Positions 29,243 through 42,979 of a stretch of DNA of 64,000 nucleotides are shown here, one piece after another. The first letter of the stretch is position 1, and every line of letters starts with the position of its first letter. The notes below the pieces were generated by a model. It saw nothing but the letters and a program-made list of their open reading frames with translations. It made no database searches and was not told where the DNA came from. Source of the stretch: Eleginops maclovinus (taxonomy: Eukaryota > Chordata > Actinopteri > Perciformes > Eleginopidae); contig NC_086370.1 of assembly GCF_036324505.1 (NCBI RefSeq), forward strand, positions 2,173,953 to 2,237,952, in the 5' to 3' direction. The position numbers and the translations under genes are program-made.

Positions 29243-30889
29243 GCTTTTGTTGAAGTCTAGGGGTTCACATACTTTTCCAAGCTACAGTGTGACTGTTTAA
29301 ATTATGTTTTCAATATGGACAAGAACAAACAGTCATTTGTGTGCTATGGGTAAAAACTGATTGTGTTTGTGGATGATTATAACTCGGATGAAGGTAAGTC
29401 CTTATTTTAGTACACATATGCCAGCAGTTAGGTTTCTGGATCATTTGTTTCCCTCACAACAAGTGAGGACATCTGGTGAATGCTAATGGTCAGTGTATAG
29501 TGTGAGGAATGTCTGGTACCAGAACCCAGTACACCCCCACCCATCTGAAACAGCTTTTCAAGAATTCCTTGCTACAAACGTCAAACCTGACAGGATTCAG
29601 AAAGCATCTGTCCAGCTCTTGTTTTTGTAGGGATTCCAGCAGAGGGGGATCTTAATACTCAGGGATCTGGAAGTGTTTAACGGCACATCGAGTAACACTT
29701 AAAATATCTCAATGCATTTCTTATGATAGTTAGATATAATGACCGCTGTGAGGCAAAGTCCCAAAGCCTGTGTGGATATTTCCTCTTTAAAGGTACTAAA
29801 GAATGTAATACTTTTTTAAAATCATGAGCTATAAGTGTTTTTCTGTTGGTTAGGGTTAGTATAGAAAGTTTAAAGTATAAAACCAGATGGTTTTCAGGGT
29901 TAGTAATTCTGTTTAGGGCAAATCCCTACCCTTGCTATGTTTTGTAATGTAGTGACTTTTAAGGTGGTTAACATAAGTCCTCCTTAACATGTTTCAGAAT
30001 GATGACGTATGAGAAGAATAACAAAATATAAAACAGCCTCAAACAATTGTCTTCTTCTCTGAATGATGTATATCTTTATGGGTTATCTCCAATGACTTAA
30101 AAGTTGCACAGTGTTGCCCTTGCCTGCTTCATCTGTTTGTTAGTGTATTTAACTCCTTATTTTTTAAATGATCTCTAAACCCCACAATGCAGCTCTAGAT
30201 AGAAATGGCAGGAATGTAAGGAATCACACGAGTCATTGAACTAAACTCCTGTCAGTTGTTAACCCCTGTGGTGCCTGGCACTGAAGGGTCATGTGACGCA
30301 GTTTCAGAGTTCAGCTTTTTTCACTACTTATAATTTACCATCCTTTAAGTTGTTCTCAAAAACCTAGCTTTCTGTGTTTGTCCTCTCATGCACACTGTAC
30401 TCTGTAATACCAAATCTCCCACCATTACATCCAGTTCCAGATGAAGTTTCTGAGCTCAGATGTTTGATTACTTTTTTTACAGCCAGCTAACAATGACAAG
30501 ATTTCCATTATTTGGAATAGTTTAATTGTTTTGGAAACATGGTACCTGATACCTTTCTTCAAGACCTTATGTTAAATGATATCAACATACTTTATCTACG
30601 AGACCCATCTTTTAATAAAAAACATAAAAAAGGAAAGGCAAATGTGCCTCTTTGATTAGAATATGATGCTGTTCCCGGCACGGAGGCATGAGAAAAATGG
30701 TAGGAAATAATGGTCTCATATGTGACTCCAGCCTTCAGTGTAAGGAGCTGATAAAAATGTGTTCAAAGAATCTGACGGTCTGCTGCAAATTAATTCAGTG
30801 TATTCTGTTGAAAGATGGTAAGGATGTGTGTATGTTAAGGCGGCCCCATCCCATCCCAACAGAGTGTCTGCATTGCAGTGCTGGCCTAC
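29243..30889. other. intron 3 part, nothing recognised
   Basis: About 1.6 kb with no supported ORF. GGGGTTCACATACTTTTCCA at about 29261 resembles a MITE terminus, but the partner end was not found. Confidence 0.4.
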
Positions 30890-31017
30890 CTCATGGTGTG
30901 AATGCACTCTGGCTCCTTAGTGAAGGCGTAAGCATAACCGCTGGATGTGGTGCCAAAGTCAATGGCAACCACCACCACGAAGGACGGCCCAGACGGAACC
31001 TGGTCCGTGTCGTTCTG
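30890..31017 (-). CDS. hspa12a: hspa12a coding exon 3 (phosphate-1 motif)
   Basis: Residues 40-82. It encodes the start of the ATPase domain, with [19 protein letters not shown] followed by [11 protein letters not shown]. The DFGTTSSG stretch is the phosphate-1 loop of the Hsp70/actin fold. The donor is AG/GTAGGC at 30889. The acceptor is ambiguous: two CAGs lie in tandem (31020-31018 and 31017-31015), so the exon may start at 31017 or 31014, adding or omitting one Gln. A C14 run (31026-31039 on the plus strand, as G) sits just upstream. Confidence 0.92.
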
Positions 31018-31025
31018 CTGCAAAC

Positions 31026-31039
31026 GGGGGGGGGGGGGG
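31026..31039. repeat. G14 homopolymer (C14 on hspa12a strand)
   Basis: Lies 9 nt upstream of the exon-3 acceptor on the gene strand and forms part of its polypyrimidine tract. Confidence 0.95.
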
Positions 31040-31164
31040 CCAAAGGACAGCATGAGACGCTGATTCATATTCAACTCTTAGGCTTTATCATCATATGCAC
31101 ATTCGCTACAGAGTAAAAATGGTAAAGAAAATCTGAAGTCCCGTGCTTCTTCAACAATAATATT

Positions 31165-31380
31165 CAGCTCTGGAAAAAATTAAGAGACCACCCCAAATGT
31201 TTCTTAAACCCAATCTCTACATGTATAGCTGCCATTCAAGTGTCTGTTGAATTCAAACACAGAGAAATGTTGTCAGTAGTTTATAGAATACAATTTTAAA
31301 AAATCATGTAACTGAAAGACATACCTATAAATAGTAAAACGAGAGAAACTGAAGTGGTCTCTTAATTTTTTACGGAGCTG
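31165..31380. mobile_element. Tc1/mariner-type MITE
   Basis: CAGCTCTGGAAAAAATTAAG with AGACCAC at the left, and GTGGTCTCTTAATTTTTTAC with GGAGCTG at the right, form inverted ends. The right end is followed directly by TA; the left is preceded by TATT, so the TA target site is slightly eroded. 216 bp, no coding capacity, in hspa12a intron 2. Confidence 0.8.
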
Positions 31381-31607
31381 TATATAACACAGAAAAAAAG
31401 ATTATGTTGCAAGACCAATGTGCAAGTAATGCACATATAGTAAACAATATACATGTCAAAACAAAAATACAACAAGATTAATGTGGCAGAGTGTGTTGTA
31501 ATTGACCAGGTAAACGCAGGAGTGTAAACCGAATAAGATAAACAAGAACAGAAATGAAATACTGCTTACTGTATTAATACCTAATTTGTAAGATGCAAAG
31601 AATGTCT

Positions 31608-32458
<851 letters not shown>

Positions 32459-32535
32459 CTGAGTGTGTGAAGGAGACAGCGGGGTGATTCCAGGGTCCCC
32501 CATGCTCTTTGCTGGAGACGGATTAGCCATTTCTT
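32459..32535 (-). CDS. hspa12a: hspa12a coding exon 2
   Basis: Residues 14-39. The acceptor is TCTACAG before 32535 and the donor GTAACT after 32459. It encodes a Ser/Pro-rich linker ending in GITPLSPSHTQ, which closely resembles the HSPA12A N-terminus and is the main reason for choosing the 12A paralogue. It contains an ATG (32530-32528) that would start a 15-residue-shorter protein if another first exon were used. Confidence 0.88.
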
Positions 32536-33879
32536 CTGTAGAGGAAGACAGAAAGATATTCATGTCACAATCGCACACTGTGCTTTTTATTCTTGACTTG
32601 TACTTTGCAAACAGTACAAAGATGAGGAACTCTCTCCTGACACCAATGGAAAACGGCTGTCTTTGAATCAGGATGCTCTCTTCAGGCCAATATACATACT
32701 TTTTTTAACAACAACTGAAACGTTTTTTTCAGCCTGCCCACAAATAAGCTAGTTTGGGTTTGTTAGGTAAAGCCATACAGTTTCCCGAGTTATTTGAAAG
32801 TCATGTAATCCTGCATCCTTAACAACTCTGATCAGACTCTTCCTTCAGAGGGGCCTAACGGTAACTCTGCTCTCCAGTGTTCAGTCTATCATCATCACAG
32901 CCCAGTTAAAAAGAATAATGAACAAATAATTGAATATGAAGAGCATGAGTCACTCTGATCTTTCCTGCCTTCTCTTGTTACATTGGGCCGGGTGGCAGAT
33001 GAAATGACCATACAACATAGTTTTTCGGGATGTGAATAAGAGACGTCCAAGAGCAAAATTTCTGTTACATTCTTTACTATCCGTATCTAGGCTCCTAAAC
33101 CGTAGTTTGGATGCTCAGCGGCAAGTTCTGACGTGGTCGTTGTCAGCCGCTAACCAGCTGTCTGGACTATTATTTATCAAGATGAACGAAGAAGGACATT
33201 CACATGCCATTTGATCATGCAGAAGGGCTAACTTCTCACAAAATAACAACCATATTAGGACCACTTCAGAGGGTCCCAAAGAACCAACACCATGAGATGA
33301 GGGGGAAACCCTACTCGCAAACTGGATGCTACTACTGGTGCTATTATCAGGACAGCGTGGGGTCTCCTATTATGCTATATTTCAACAATATATTGTAAGG
33401 CAGTATCTATACAAAACTTGTCTGTGAAGTTTTTTGCTCAAAATACCAAACAGATCCCCCATTGGAGCATACCTCATCCCCCTCTATTTCAGCCCTGTTC
33501 CCGAAGTGCTGATTCTGTGACTGTAGCTTTAAATTTGAGCTGAGCTGAAGCTGGCCACGCCCCTTTGGAGCGTCATGCACGAGAAGTTTCTAACGGAGAA
33601 ACTCAGCTAAACGCTGCCGTGATTAAACCCCATATTATGTTCCAAAACACATCTAGCATTATTTCTGAAACACTTCTCAGTGTTTACCACTAGAACAGAG
33701 ACAGTATTATATAAACAACAACTCTAAGTCCCTGCAGATATCCTGCTGAACCCACAGACACACAGAGGTGCTGCGGAGGGGATTCAGCTTGCGACTCTAT
33801 TTGGAGGACGATAGGTTCATCTGCCCATGTGACACGTGGTTGTGACGTCATATCGGCAGCAAATCTGGATCAGCCCGTT
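32536..33879. other. intron 1 part, nothing recognised
   Basis: No supported feature. Confidence 0.4.
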
Positions 33880-34310
33880 TGTACCCCCATACACAAAGCA
33901 GCCCACAGTGCTTTACAGAACAAGAAGAAAACATAACAACAATATTAAAATAAATAGAGAACAATTTACAACATCAACAGTGATCCTAATGATCCTTGAA
34001 GTGAAGCTGACAAGAAATTAAAATAGGTTAAAATAAAACCATTTAAAAAAGAAAATTAAAAAATTAAAATAAAAGCTAAACTGAAAAAATACAGTAAAAC
34101 ATGAACAATGATACCAAATTAAAAGCCATATTGAAAAGATACGTTTTTAATTTACTTTTAAACATATCAAGGGAGTTTGCTGTTCTAAGAACCACAATGT
34201 TTGGTGATTCACTGATAAATAAATGCACTAATCTCTACACACACTTAATATTACCACATAAACAGGTACCAGAAGACTTTAGATCGTGAGGAGAGAAACT
34301 CTTTTTTTTA
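33880..34310. mobile_element. interspersed-repeat-like segment
   Basis: AAAGCAGCCCACAGTGCTTT with ACAGAACAAGAAG, then A/AT-rich DNA and GATACGTTTTTAATTTACTT. This order resembles a common fish retroposon 3' region from memory. Boundaries not determined. Confidence 0.35.
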
Positions 34311-35834
34311 TCAAGAGGCTGTATTGGTATTTTGTGTTCTGGTATATTGATGTACTCTGATATATTCATACAAACACACAGGACCAGTACTGCTCATTGA
34401 TTCATATAGATTTGTTTCACCATTTTTCAGTCTTTTCTTTGTGCACTGCAAATCAGAACTCAACATATTCCAAACATAATATTACTGTGAAAGTATGTAT
34501 AGCAAAACCTTTGGGGAGAGAAAGCAGAACGCATGGATAACATTTGACCCAGACACAGACTGTATGTCTGTTGTGATGTAACAGGTTCTCCCCTGTGCCT
34601 TTTAATACTGATTACATCCTGTTTGATTAGCGTTGTATATCTATGCAGAAAGTGCCAAGTTGAATTAAATTTGGGTTCAAAGCAGAACATTTGTTTGGGG
34701 TTTTGGAGATGTGAGCTTATGTTTTGTTCTCTGAGTCTCAGTCATAATCAGAATATGTGTCATTAGCTCATTTGCTCACACAAATGAAATGTGTTAGCAG
34801 TACCTGAAATCAGCTGAAGACTTCGATCAAATGCTACAAACACTCTTTGTATAAATGAAGCAGAGCAGAACAGGGTGCTATGGAGGCTGAATTATCTAAA
34901 ATCCTGCTTTGATCCCTAATGAGCCTTTACAATCAGACAGTGGGTGTAAAAGAGGATCTCAGAGAGCCATCAGCTCTGCCGTCTGATGCACCTGTCTTTA
35001 AACACAATGACATTTCAATAAGTCTCCCCATTTGCTGCCATCATTTTCATTAGTCGGACTTAATAGCCTCCACAGAAAATGTTCTTTGAACACACAGAAT
35101 AATAATACTCCCTCGACATATTGTAAGTGTCTGGCAGAATTGTCTCACCACAGGACATCAAGTTATCCATCCTTTTTTTCCGCCTCGATCACCCTTTTCT
35201 CTTGTCCACCCCTACAGAGTGGATGAGTGGTCTGAAGACCCGTAATACACTTTTCCAGGCAATTACGGTGCAGAATTACAGACCACCTGTGGCTAGTCTC
35301 CATCTAGCCGCCATCCAGAAGACCACTCCCAGAACCACCTTTACAACCTCCCTTTTTATTCCTAACAATTGCCAGAAAAATCAAATCACAATTAGAGAAG
35401 TAAAGTGATTGTGCTTGTACCAAAAAATATCTCAAGTGCTGCATCCTGCCGCTATTGTGCTAGCTCCGGTTGTTTACCGCCATGCAATAAGACATTTAAT
35501 CACACAACAGGTACATTGTGATGGAAAGCGTTTTGTTAACCATTTCATTCTTTCAGCACTACTTAAATCAAAAAGTATCAACATGAAGTCACACCAATCA
35601 ATAGTGAGGACAGGCGCCTGTGTACAGCTGTGTGTATAACCCTGACATTGTTGCACAATCCACACACAATCTACAGAATGAGTGTACCCCTGCTTCACTC
35701 TGTATTAATTTGTATGAAGTTCTGACCTAACTTTTTTTGGTTTGAGTAAGAGTTAACCGATAGCTAACGCAGGTGTTTCTAAGAACGTAAAACACTGTAA
35801 AAAAAAAAAAAGAAGAAGCAAAGAGCCCCTCATC
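34311..35834. other. intron 1 part, nothing recognised
   Basis: No supported feature. Confidence 0.4.
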
Positions 35835-36724
35835 TAGGGCTGGGCGATATGGCTGAAAACTGTATCACGATATCTGTGATTCATAATGGTTGATATCGAT
35901 AATTATTGATACGTTTTATGACCTATTTAAAATAGCCTAAGGACCAGCAGAAATATATACTTTATTTAAACATTTATATTTTAAACTTAACCTTCCTCTG
36001 ATATTAATCATCTCAGTTATCAAGGCATACGAAACTGATGCGGAGAACCTCTCCATAGTGGTCTGTTGTCGAATATGACTGTGCACTTAAAAGGGTGAGA
36101 GCGGCTAAGACGCTCGTTCTGTTTTTCAAGAAACACAAACACGAGACAACGAGATGGTGCAACCAAACTTGATACTGCTCCATGATTGGCTATTAGCGTG
36201 TCACTCCATACGTTGCTAGGTACCAGAAGGCGAGTGCCTTTGTTCGTGCAACCAACCTTGCTTCGCAGCCTGGCCTGTAACACTTGCAGCTCCAAGGGGT
36301 TGTGGGATTTGGAGTTGTGCAGGTGCGTGTGTATGAGGAGTGCAGCTGAGGCGAGAGTTCGACATGTGTGAGCAGAGGGAGGAAAGTTGAGAGGAAAGCA
36401 GAAGAATAGAACAGTCAGTCAGCAGAATAATAGAGTAGTTCAACAGTCTCCGTATCACCGTTACTGTACTGAACAGCAGTAAAATGGAGGTGTTCAAACG
36501 GATTGTCCTGTTTATCTTTTTCCCGGTAACCAGCAGGTGGAGAGCTGGTTACCAGCAATGAACAACAAGCTTAGTCAGAGTCACGGTGAGCATCCAAGCT
36601 ACGGCTACGGAGCCTAGATACCTGCAGCAAAGAAAGGTAACAGGGTATTAAAAATCGTTTTCTATTGATATTGAAAACATGTCTATTGCGATACATATCG
36701 TTAGCGTTTTATCGCCCAGCCGTA
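35835..36724. mobile_element. hAT MITE, TAGGGCTGGGCGATAT family
   Basis: Left end TAGGGCTGGGCGATATGGC, right end GTTTTATCGCCCAGCCGTA, inverted with few mismatches. Subterminal GATATCGATAAT / CGATACATATCG words lie inside. Flanks CCCTCATC and CTCTCAAC agree at 6 of 8. 890 bp, in hspa12a intron 1. Confidence 0.8.
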
Positions 36725-37774
36725 CTCTCAACACGAAGCTCCTGGTGAGGAGATACATTTACTTATCACCACAGGTTCAAAAGCATTATTGTCAGTGACC
36801 ATTTATCTTTCACTATAGGCTTACTTTTATGTAACTGGTTACATTTGTAGTTACCAACAATGGGCCGATGGAAGAGTTTAACACTTTTAATATAATAGCA
36901 AAATAAACTTTCTGCCCTTTTTCTTTTCATTTTTTTCTTATTCCATTTTAACTATATATTTTGTATTCTTGCCTATCTTATTCTTACTTTTTTACGTGTA
37001 AAAAAAAACATTAAGCCTTTGTATTCCTCCTGACCTATTATGATATTTACTATAGGCTCTATGTCTATTAAACCTTTTGAATAGTAGTGTTCATTATTAC
37101 CTAATACTACTGCAGCAGCAGCAGCAGCAATGAGGTCATCCATGCTCCTGATTGGCTAAAGAACACCATGTTCCACAGTGGAGAGGCTTCAGTAAAATGA
37201 AACATGAAATGTTGTCTTCATTTAAAAACCAGCTGAACTTAAGTTGACATAGCAACACTGGCTGTGCAGCTGAAAGGATGTTAAGTCTCTATTTTCTCTC
37301 CTCTCTGCAGGAGCAGTGATTTCCTGTTGGCTTCACATTCCATCCATCCCCAAACAACTGTTCCTCAAAGGCCCGAGCCACAAGAGCATGTTTGTAAAAT
37401 GATCAGGCACTTGACTAAAAAAAAGTCAATTAGGCTAAGTACAACTGGAAACAGATTCCTTAGAGTTTAAAAGGCCCACATCAATAAAGAAGGTCACTCA
37501 CCAAGGGTCGGCCTGATGAAGAGCAGCTAATCCAATTCATGCTTTTAGCTGCACTCATGGGAGGGTGGTCACATCACCAGCGCTGCCGTCTGCAACTGTA
37601 CCTGCACCTGACCCTAATCTATCTGATTCTGTCATAACTATTAATCACTTCCAGACTCAACACTGTTATGTTCAACATTCTGGTATTTAAATAGAACGTT
37701 TAACACAAAAAACAATCCCCTTCCTTTCCCTAGCCTCACCTGTCCATACAACACCCATCTTGTGTATCTGTCAG

Positions 37775-37775
<1 letters not shown>
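36725..37775. other. intron 1 part, nothing recognised
   Basis: Only a short (CAG)5-like run near 37115. No gene. Confidence 0.4.
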
Positions 37776-37872
<97 letters not shown>

Positions 37873-37884
37873 GTGCGTGTGTGT
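37776..37884. repeat. (GT)n microsatellite
   Basis: GT array with GCATGT and GCGTGT interruptions. Confidence 0.98.
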
Positions 37885-39736
37885 AAATATGTGAAAGTGT
37901 GTCAAAGTGTTTTTATTTTGTCTGACAGTATCAATATTTTCTGTGGATTGATCACTTTTATATGCTTGGTTCAAAAAGACATTCTACAAGTTCATCCGGC
38001 TCGAAGGCCTTACAGCTTTAAAGCGCAGCGATGCTACATCCAGCAAACTGTATGTAGTTTAAATATTGTTAATGCTCATAAACTTGTAAAGAAAGCTGCA
38101 GAGAATCTTTGGAAACCAGAGAAGATAATAGAAGCCTGTTTCAGAAGACAGTGGTGTCTAAGTCTGATGAAACACAGACAGAAACAAAGCGGTCCCCTAC
38201 AATAGCAGCAGAGGAGCTCATTAAATTCACTGCGGCACACTGAGAGGCACAAACACGGCACAACAGACTATCAAAGAGCCACATTCATAACGGAGACTGC
38301 AGAAAGAGTTGGAGGAGAGAATGTGCTGTTTCTTCTTTCCATGTGAGGTCCCATTCATCTGAGAGAGACGCCCCACCACACACTCCTCTCTCCCCGGCCT
38401 ACTGCATCCACTTGGCCGTCAGCCCAGACACACAGAGCAGAGAAACAGCCTGACAACAGCTGCAGTCACCAGTCTGTCCCTTCTGAAGCCCTCCCAGACC
38501 AGCACACACTGTGAAGTAGATGACACGCAGCTTTGAGGCTGAATGGAAACACATTTCTAGAATAAAGCTACAATCAGAGCCTTCAGACACACCTTATGTC
38601 TAAACCTTTTTTTTGCTAATTTTCATGTTGTGGTGCTGGATGAAGCAGCAAACATGTTATAACTCCTAGTGATGGTGCTGTCCTTGTTTCAGAGGCTGCT
38701 AGACACAGATGTGATAATGACTATGCTGGAAGGATTCTCTGGCCTGACCGAGGTCAAACAATTGCAGTATATATGACCTTATTATCAGAGGCCTTTCAGC
38801 CGTTTTAATGCAAAGGTTTATCATTGTATACAATTGGTTCTCTTTATATGTCTCAAATCAAACTGTGTTTATTTGTCGGAAATAGAGTCAAACATGGTAA
38901 AATGTAGTGAAAACTTTGAAGCAGTATAACCATGTATGAGCAAGAAGAAACAATATAACGGTACATACAGCATATTAGAGGTTTTTTTGCTGGGTAATGC
39001 TAGCAGCAAGTTACCATTGTGTGAAGGCTAGGTTTCGATTGCAACTCAATAATCACTTGCGTGTTTACGGCACACCACATCATAATCAGAGCAAGGCCAA
39101 ACTGCATCCAAAGTAACCATATGACTGGTTGCTAAAAAGCAAATGTTGCATATTAAAAAACCACACTGGGCTACATCACATCACACACCTCACAGATTCT
39201 CTAGTCTGGCTCTCAGTGAAAACACAGAATTACTAGCAATCATCAGCTAAAGAGCTGAGTCTCGGGTCGGTGGAACAGCAGGATGGTTCGCAGCTAGATC
39301 ATCAACTGCTCCTCTACTGCAGCAGCAAGACCTGAGCTAGAGTCAGACTATAATAACTGATATAAGGAGATTCACCATTCACCTTTTCTAATTCTGAATC
39401 TCATTTAATATGGAAATCATACCAAAGAGCAATTGAATTGTATGCACCCTCTACTAAAAAAGACAAGGGAGTGATAATAACAAGAATATAATTGAAAACA
39501 AAACAAACTGTAATTGTCATAATCTTTGCCAACACCTTAAAAGAAGCAGCTTCAAAACGGGAAACGACATGCCGGCTCACGCTGTAGGCCAATTATTTGT
39601 TCCACCTTATATCTTGTACATGATGTTTTGATGTGATCTACACCGCTGCGCATGCATCATTTGTGCGTGCACAGCAGTGCAGTGACACACATCTGTGGAT
39701 AATCATGTATATATGAAAATGGTTAAAACAACCATC
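37885..39736. other. intron 1 part, nothing recognised
   Basis: No supported feature. Confidence 0.4.
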
Positions 39737-39917
39737 ACCGTGGCGCAACTGGCTGGGGCACCTGCACCGTACGCCGGCGACCCAGGTTCGATTCCCGACC
39801 CGTGGTCCTTTCCGGATCCCAACCCGACTCTCTCTCCCACTTTCCTGTCACTCTCCACTGTCCTATCCGATTAAAGGCAAAAAGCCCCCAAAAATAACTT
39901 ACAAAAAAAAAAAAAAA
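39737..39917 (+). mobile_element. tRNA-derived SINE with poly-A tail
   Basis: RNA polymerase III box A-like TGGCGCAACTGG at 39741 and a perfect box B GGTTCGATTCC at 39785, then TCTCTCCCACTTTCCTGTCA and a poly-A tail (39902-39917). CATCAC occurs just before the head and again just after the tail, a plausible target duplication. The body after box B is not tRNA-like, so this is a SINE and not a tRNA gene. In hspa12a intron 1. Confidence 0.85.
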
Positions 39918-40844
39918 CATCACTAATCACACTGCATCTACTGCAGACAACAGCAACAGATGTGGACACTACGTTACCCGCCCTTCGTGGACACTAGCTT
40001 ACTCACGCACGACTCGCCACCTTTGACCTCACCCCCGGAGCAGCAGTCTTTGTCACCCTCCAAACACCGCTATCCCTCGGCGGCCCGCAAGCGCAAGGGG
40101 ACCTGCAAAACCAAGCCGGCCCATGTATATCTAAACAAGTAAACAACTCACCTGAACAGTTGGGTAGGGCGTCATTTTGCAGCTTGTGGTTTAAAAATGG
40201 AGCATGGCTAGAATATTCAAGTCAAAACGAAACGATCTTCTGCTATGCCTAGAGAAACATTAGGTCGAATAAGACATACAATAGCACAGATGTCATCACA
40301 ACAACTGGCTACAACAATATCTCATATCCTAAGATAATCAACGAACTAGTGTTGAAAGTTGAAATTTCGAACCGTGAGCTGGTTCAAACAATTTTTGACT
40401 TGATTTACAATATGTTCTCATTGGTTTTATCAGCACCATTTTGAAGCTTTTGTGCTTTTCTTTCCCATAAGTTGTGTGCCACTTTGGATTGGATGAAATA
40501 TTACAGAATAGCACTTTTAACACACTTGAAATGTTCTCGCTTGCTTGGTTTCAAAACACCAAAAATGCCATCATCTGTTTATTGATGACCTAAACGTCAG
40601 TGCTATTTTTCATTGCTGTTGCCGGCCACTGTTGCTAACGTAAGCCTACTACTGGTGCAGCCCCTCTAATCTCAGATGCACCCCAAATCATTTTGTTCTG
40701 GAACTGGGCCTGATCCAGGTATTCGCCTCTTTGCTGCTGTGAATTGATGTTAGTCGGTTCAACTGTATCTTTCATATATACCCGAACAACACACAGCTGT
40801 GTTTTTCAATTTAGCCAAACAACAGCCCTTAGCTGGTTCTCTCA

Positions 40845-41510
40845 ATGACAACTCAAATCCTATCTCACCAGCAAAAACCTCTACGAACCTTTCCAATCCG
40901 GCTTCCAATCCAAACACAGCACCGAAACTGCACAGATCAAAATGATATCCTCCTCTCAGCAGACTCCCGCCTCCTCACCATCCTCACCTTTCTTGACCTC
41001 AGTGCAGCCTTCACAACAATCAGCCATTCCATCCCCCTCTCACCCCTCCAGCACACGGTCGGCGTAACTGGAGCTGACCTCTCCTGGTTCACCTCATTTC
41101 TCTCCGACAGACATCAGTACATTTCCATAAATAACTGCAAATCCTCCACTGCCCCCGTCATACTTGGTGTCCCCCAGGGTTCAGTCCTCTGTCCCCTCCT
41201 CTTTATCCTGTACATCCTTTCGCTTTGGTCATATCCTCAGAAACATCTAAACAATCAATCCATCTTTCCAACATTTCAGCTAGAGATCTAGAATACATTT
41301 TTTTTCCCACGCTTAGACAACTCTAATGTAAGTCTTTTCTTCTGTTTTAGCAAAGCCCTATCCCGCCTGCCACTTGTGTAAAATGCTGCAGCCAGGCTGA
41401 TTTCTATACCCATTGTAGTTCCAACATCACTTGCTTGCATCCTTCATTGGCTCCCCATAAAGCAAATAATACATTAACTTTGGGCTTCTGGAAGTGTCTG
41501 CCCTCTGTCA
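40845..41510 (+). pseudogene. L2-type LINE reverse transcriptase fragment
   Basis: A 148-codon open frame (40845-41291) contains LTFLDLSAAFTTISHSIPLS and GVPQGSVLCPLLFILYILSL. These are reverse transcriptase blocks in which the usual LDLSAAFDT catalytic Asp after Phe is replaced by Thr. The next RT block appears decayed in other frames up to about 41510 (ALSRLPL, LHWLPIK-like remnants). The YxDD region is missing. Clade assignment to L2 is from motif memory. Confidence 0.75.
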
Positions 41511-42679
41511 GTTGTTTCATTCAGTAAACCATGCAGCTTCAAAAACAGGACGATTTTCATCCCTTATTTTATGAAAACCACTCTACATTGTAAAACTATC
41601 ATTCCATATTCTTACGCTTACGCAAACATGCAACAGAAATTACACAGCCAGTCGAAAACACATCTCCTGATACTATAAGTTAGTGACGATCAAATTGGTC
41701 AATCATAGTAATAATCATACGGAAAGTGTAACTGCTGATTGTCATTGACATGCTAAATTAGAATTAATAAAATGATTTGAAATGATCCAGCTCACTCAGA
41801 CGGTCCAGTGAACTATGACTGATGAAACATCTGCACTGCAGGGCAGGCCAGCCTCTCTGCACTGCTCCAGTCACATGGACATAAATCAAGGCAGCAGCAT
41901 ATTAGTGTCCTAAGCACAATTTAAAAATGTAATAATGTATAATGTATGGATTTGCTCTTTGAAATATGGAGTGCTGATCCAGCCCACCTTGGCAGTTACT
42001 TGAGCAAGACAATACAAGGGAATAAAGCTGGGTGCAGCTCAGATGGACTGCAAACAACTGTAAATCCTCTCCGTCTATGAGGCATGTTTTAACACTGATA
42101 CAGCTCTGGGACACAGTGGCAGAAGCTAATTAAAGCAGCTTAGATGTCCTCTTCCACATGTCCTCCAACACCTCCAGGGGAATCCAGAGGAGCCTAAAGG
42201 CAGGGCTGGGTCATTAGTTCCAAGTGTATTCTTCACTAAATTGAAATACTAATGTAATAGAGGATGCAGTTTTGGGTTGGACAGTATATATTGTGTACTT
42301 AACCTACAAAAAAAATATTCTGACTTCTTACAGTACTTTTTTCAGAACCTTACAGGGAGATCTCAGTTCATGTTTCAATACACGCTAAAAACAAACAGTG
42401 GAGTAAAATGTCTTTAAGTTTTGGGCTATGATTATCTAAAGGAGTACAGAAACTACATTTCATCTTTAAAGAGGTCATGTTCAGGTTCGTATTTGTATTG
42501 TTGTGCTTCTACTGTGACAGTCCAGGTATCTGCTGGTTGCAAACTTGTCTCACAGAAGTGCTCTATACAAAGCTCAGAATAAACTCAACCTACTATCATA
42601 ATCCTTTGTATCAGAAAGATAAATAAGAAGGAGTGCAGACTGATAATGATCAGTTCTGATACAAGAGCAGCGGAAGGTT
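41511..42679. other. intron 1 part, nothing recognised
   Basis: No supported feature. Confidence 0.4.
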
Positions 42680-42890
42680 AAGGCCCCTGTGGTCATCTCT
42701 GTGAAGTGTCTTTGGGCAAGATACTGAACCCTATATTGCTGTTGGTGTCATAGTCAACAGTGTGTGTGAGTGTGTGTGAATGAGTATTGCTCCTGATGAG
42801 CAGGTGGCAACTTTAATGGCAGTCTGTTGTTTGTGTGAATGGTTGAATGCTGACGTGTTGTAAAAGCTCTCAGGAAAAACTAGAAGAGTG
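42680..42890 (+). mobile_element. fish interspersed-repeat fragment
   Basis: GTGTCTTTGGGCAAGATACT with GAACCC, a GTGTGTGTGAATGAG segment and GTTGTAAAAGCTCT in the order of a widespread teleost repeat (TGTCCTTGGGCAAGACACTGAACCC...). Recognised from memory; ends not defined. Confidence 0.5.
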
Positions 42891-42979
42891 CAGCTGGAAT
42901 CTCTAACTGGGCCCACTGCTGGAATGGTTTCACTCTGTGGGGGAGACTACGGTAGTGTGTTCTATGTTCTTCACCTTGT

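Noticed and set aside
35835..36724. Small ORFs at 36020-36497 inside a hAT MITE
   Set aside because: No similarity to transposase or host proteins; lie within a non-coding element.
39741..39812. Possible tRNA gene from box A and box B
   Set aside because: No cloverleaf after box B; SINE body, poly-A tail and flanking repeat indicate a SINE.
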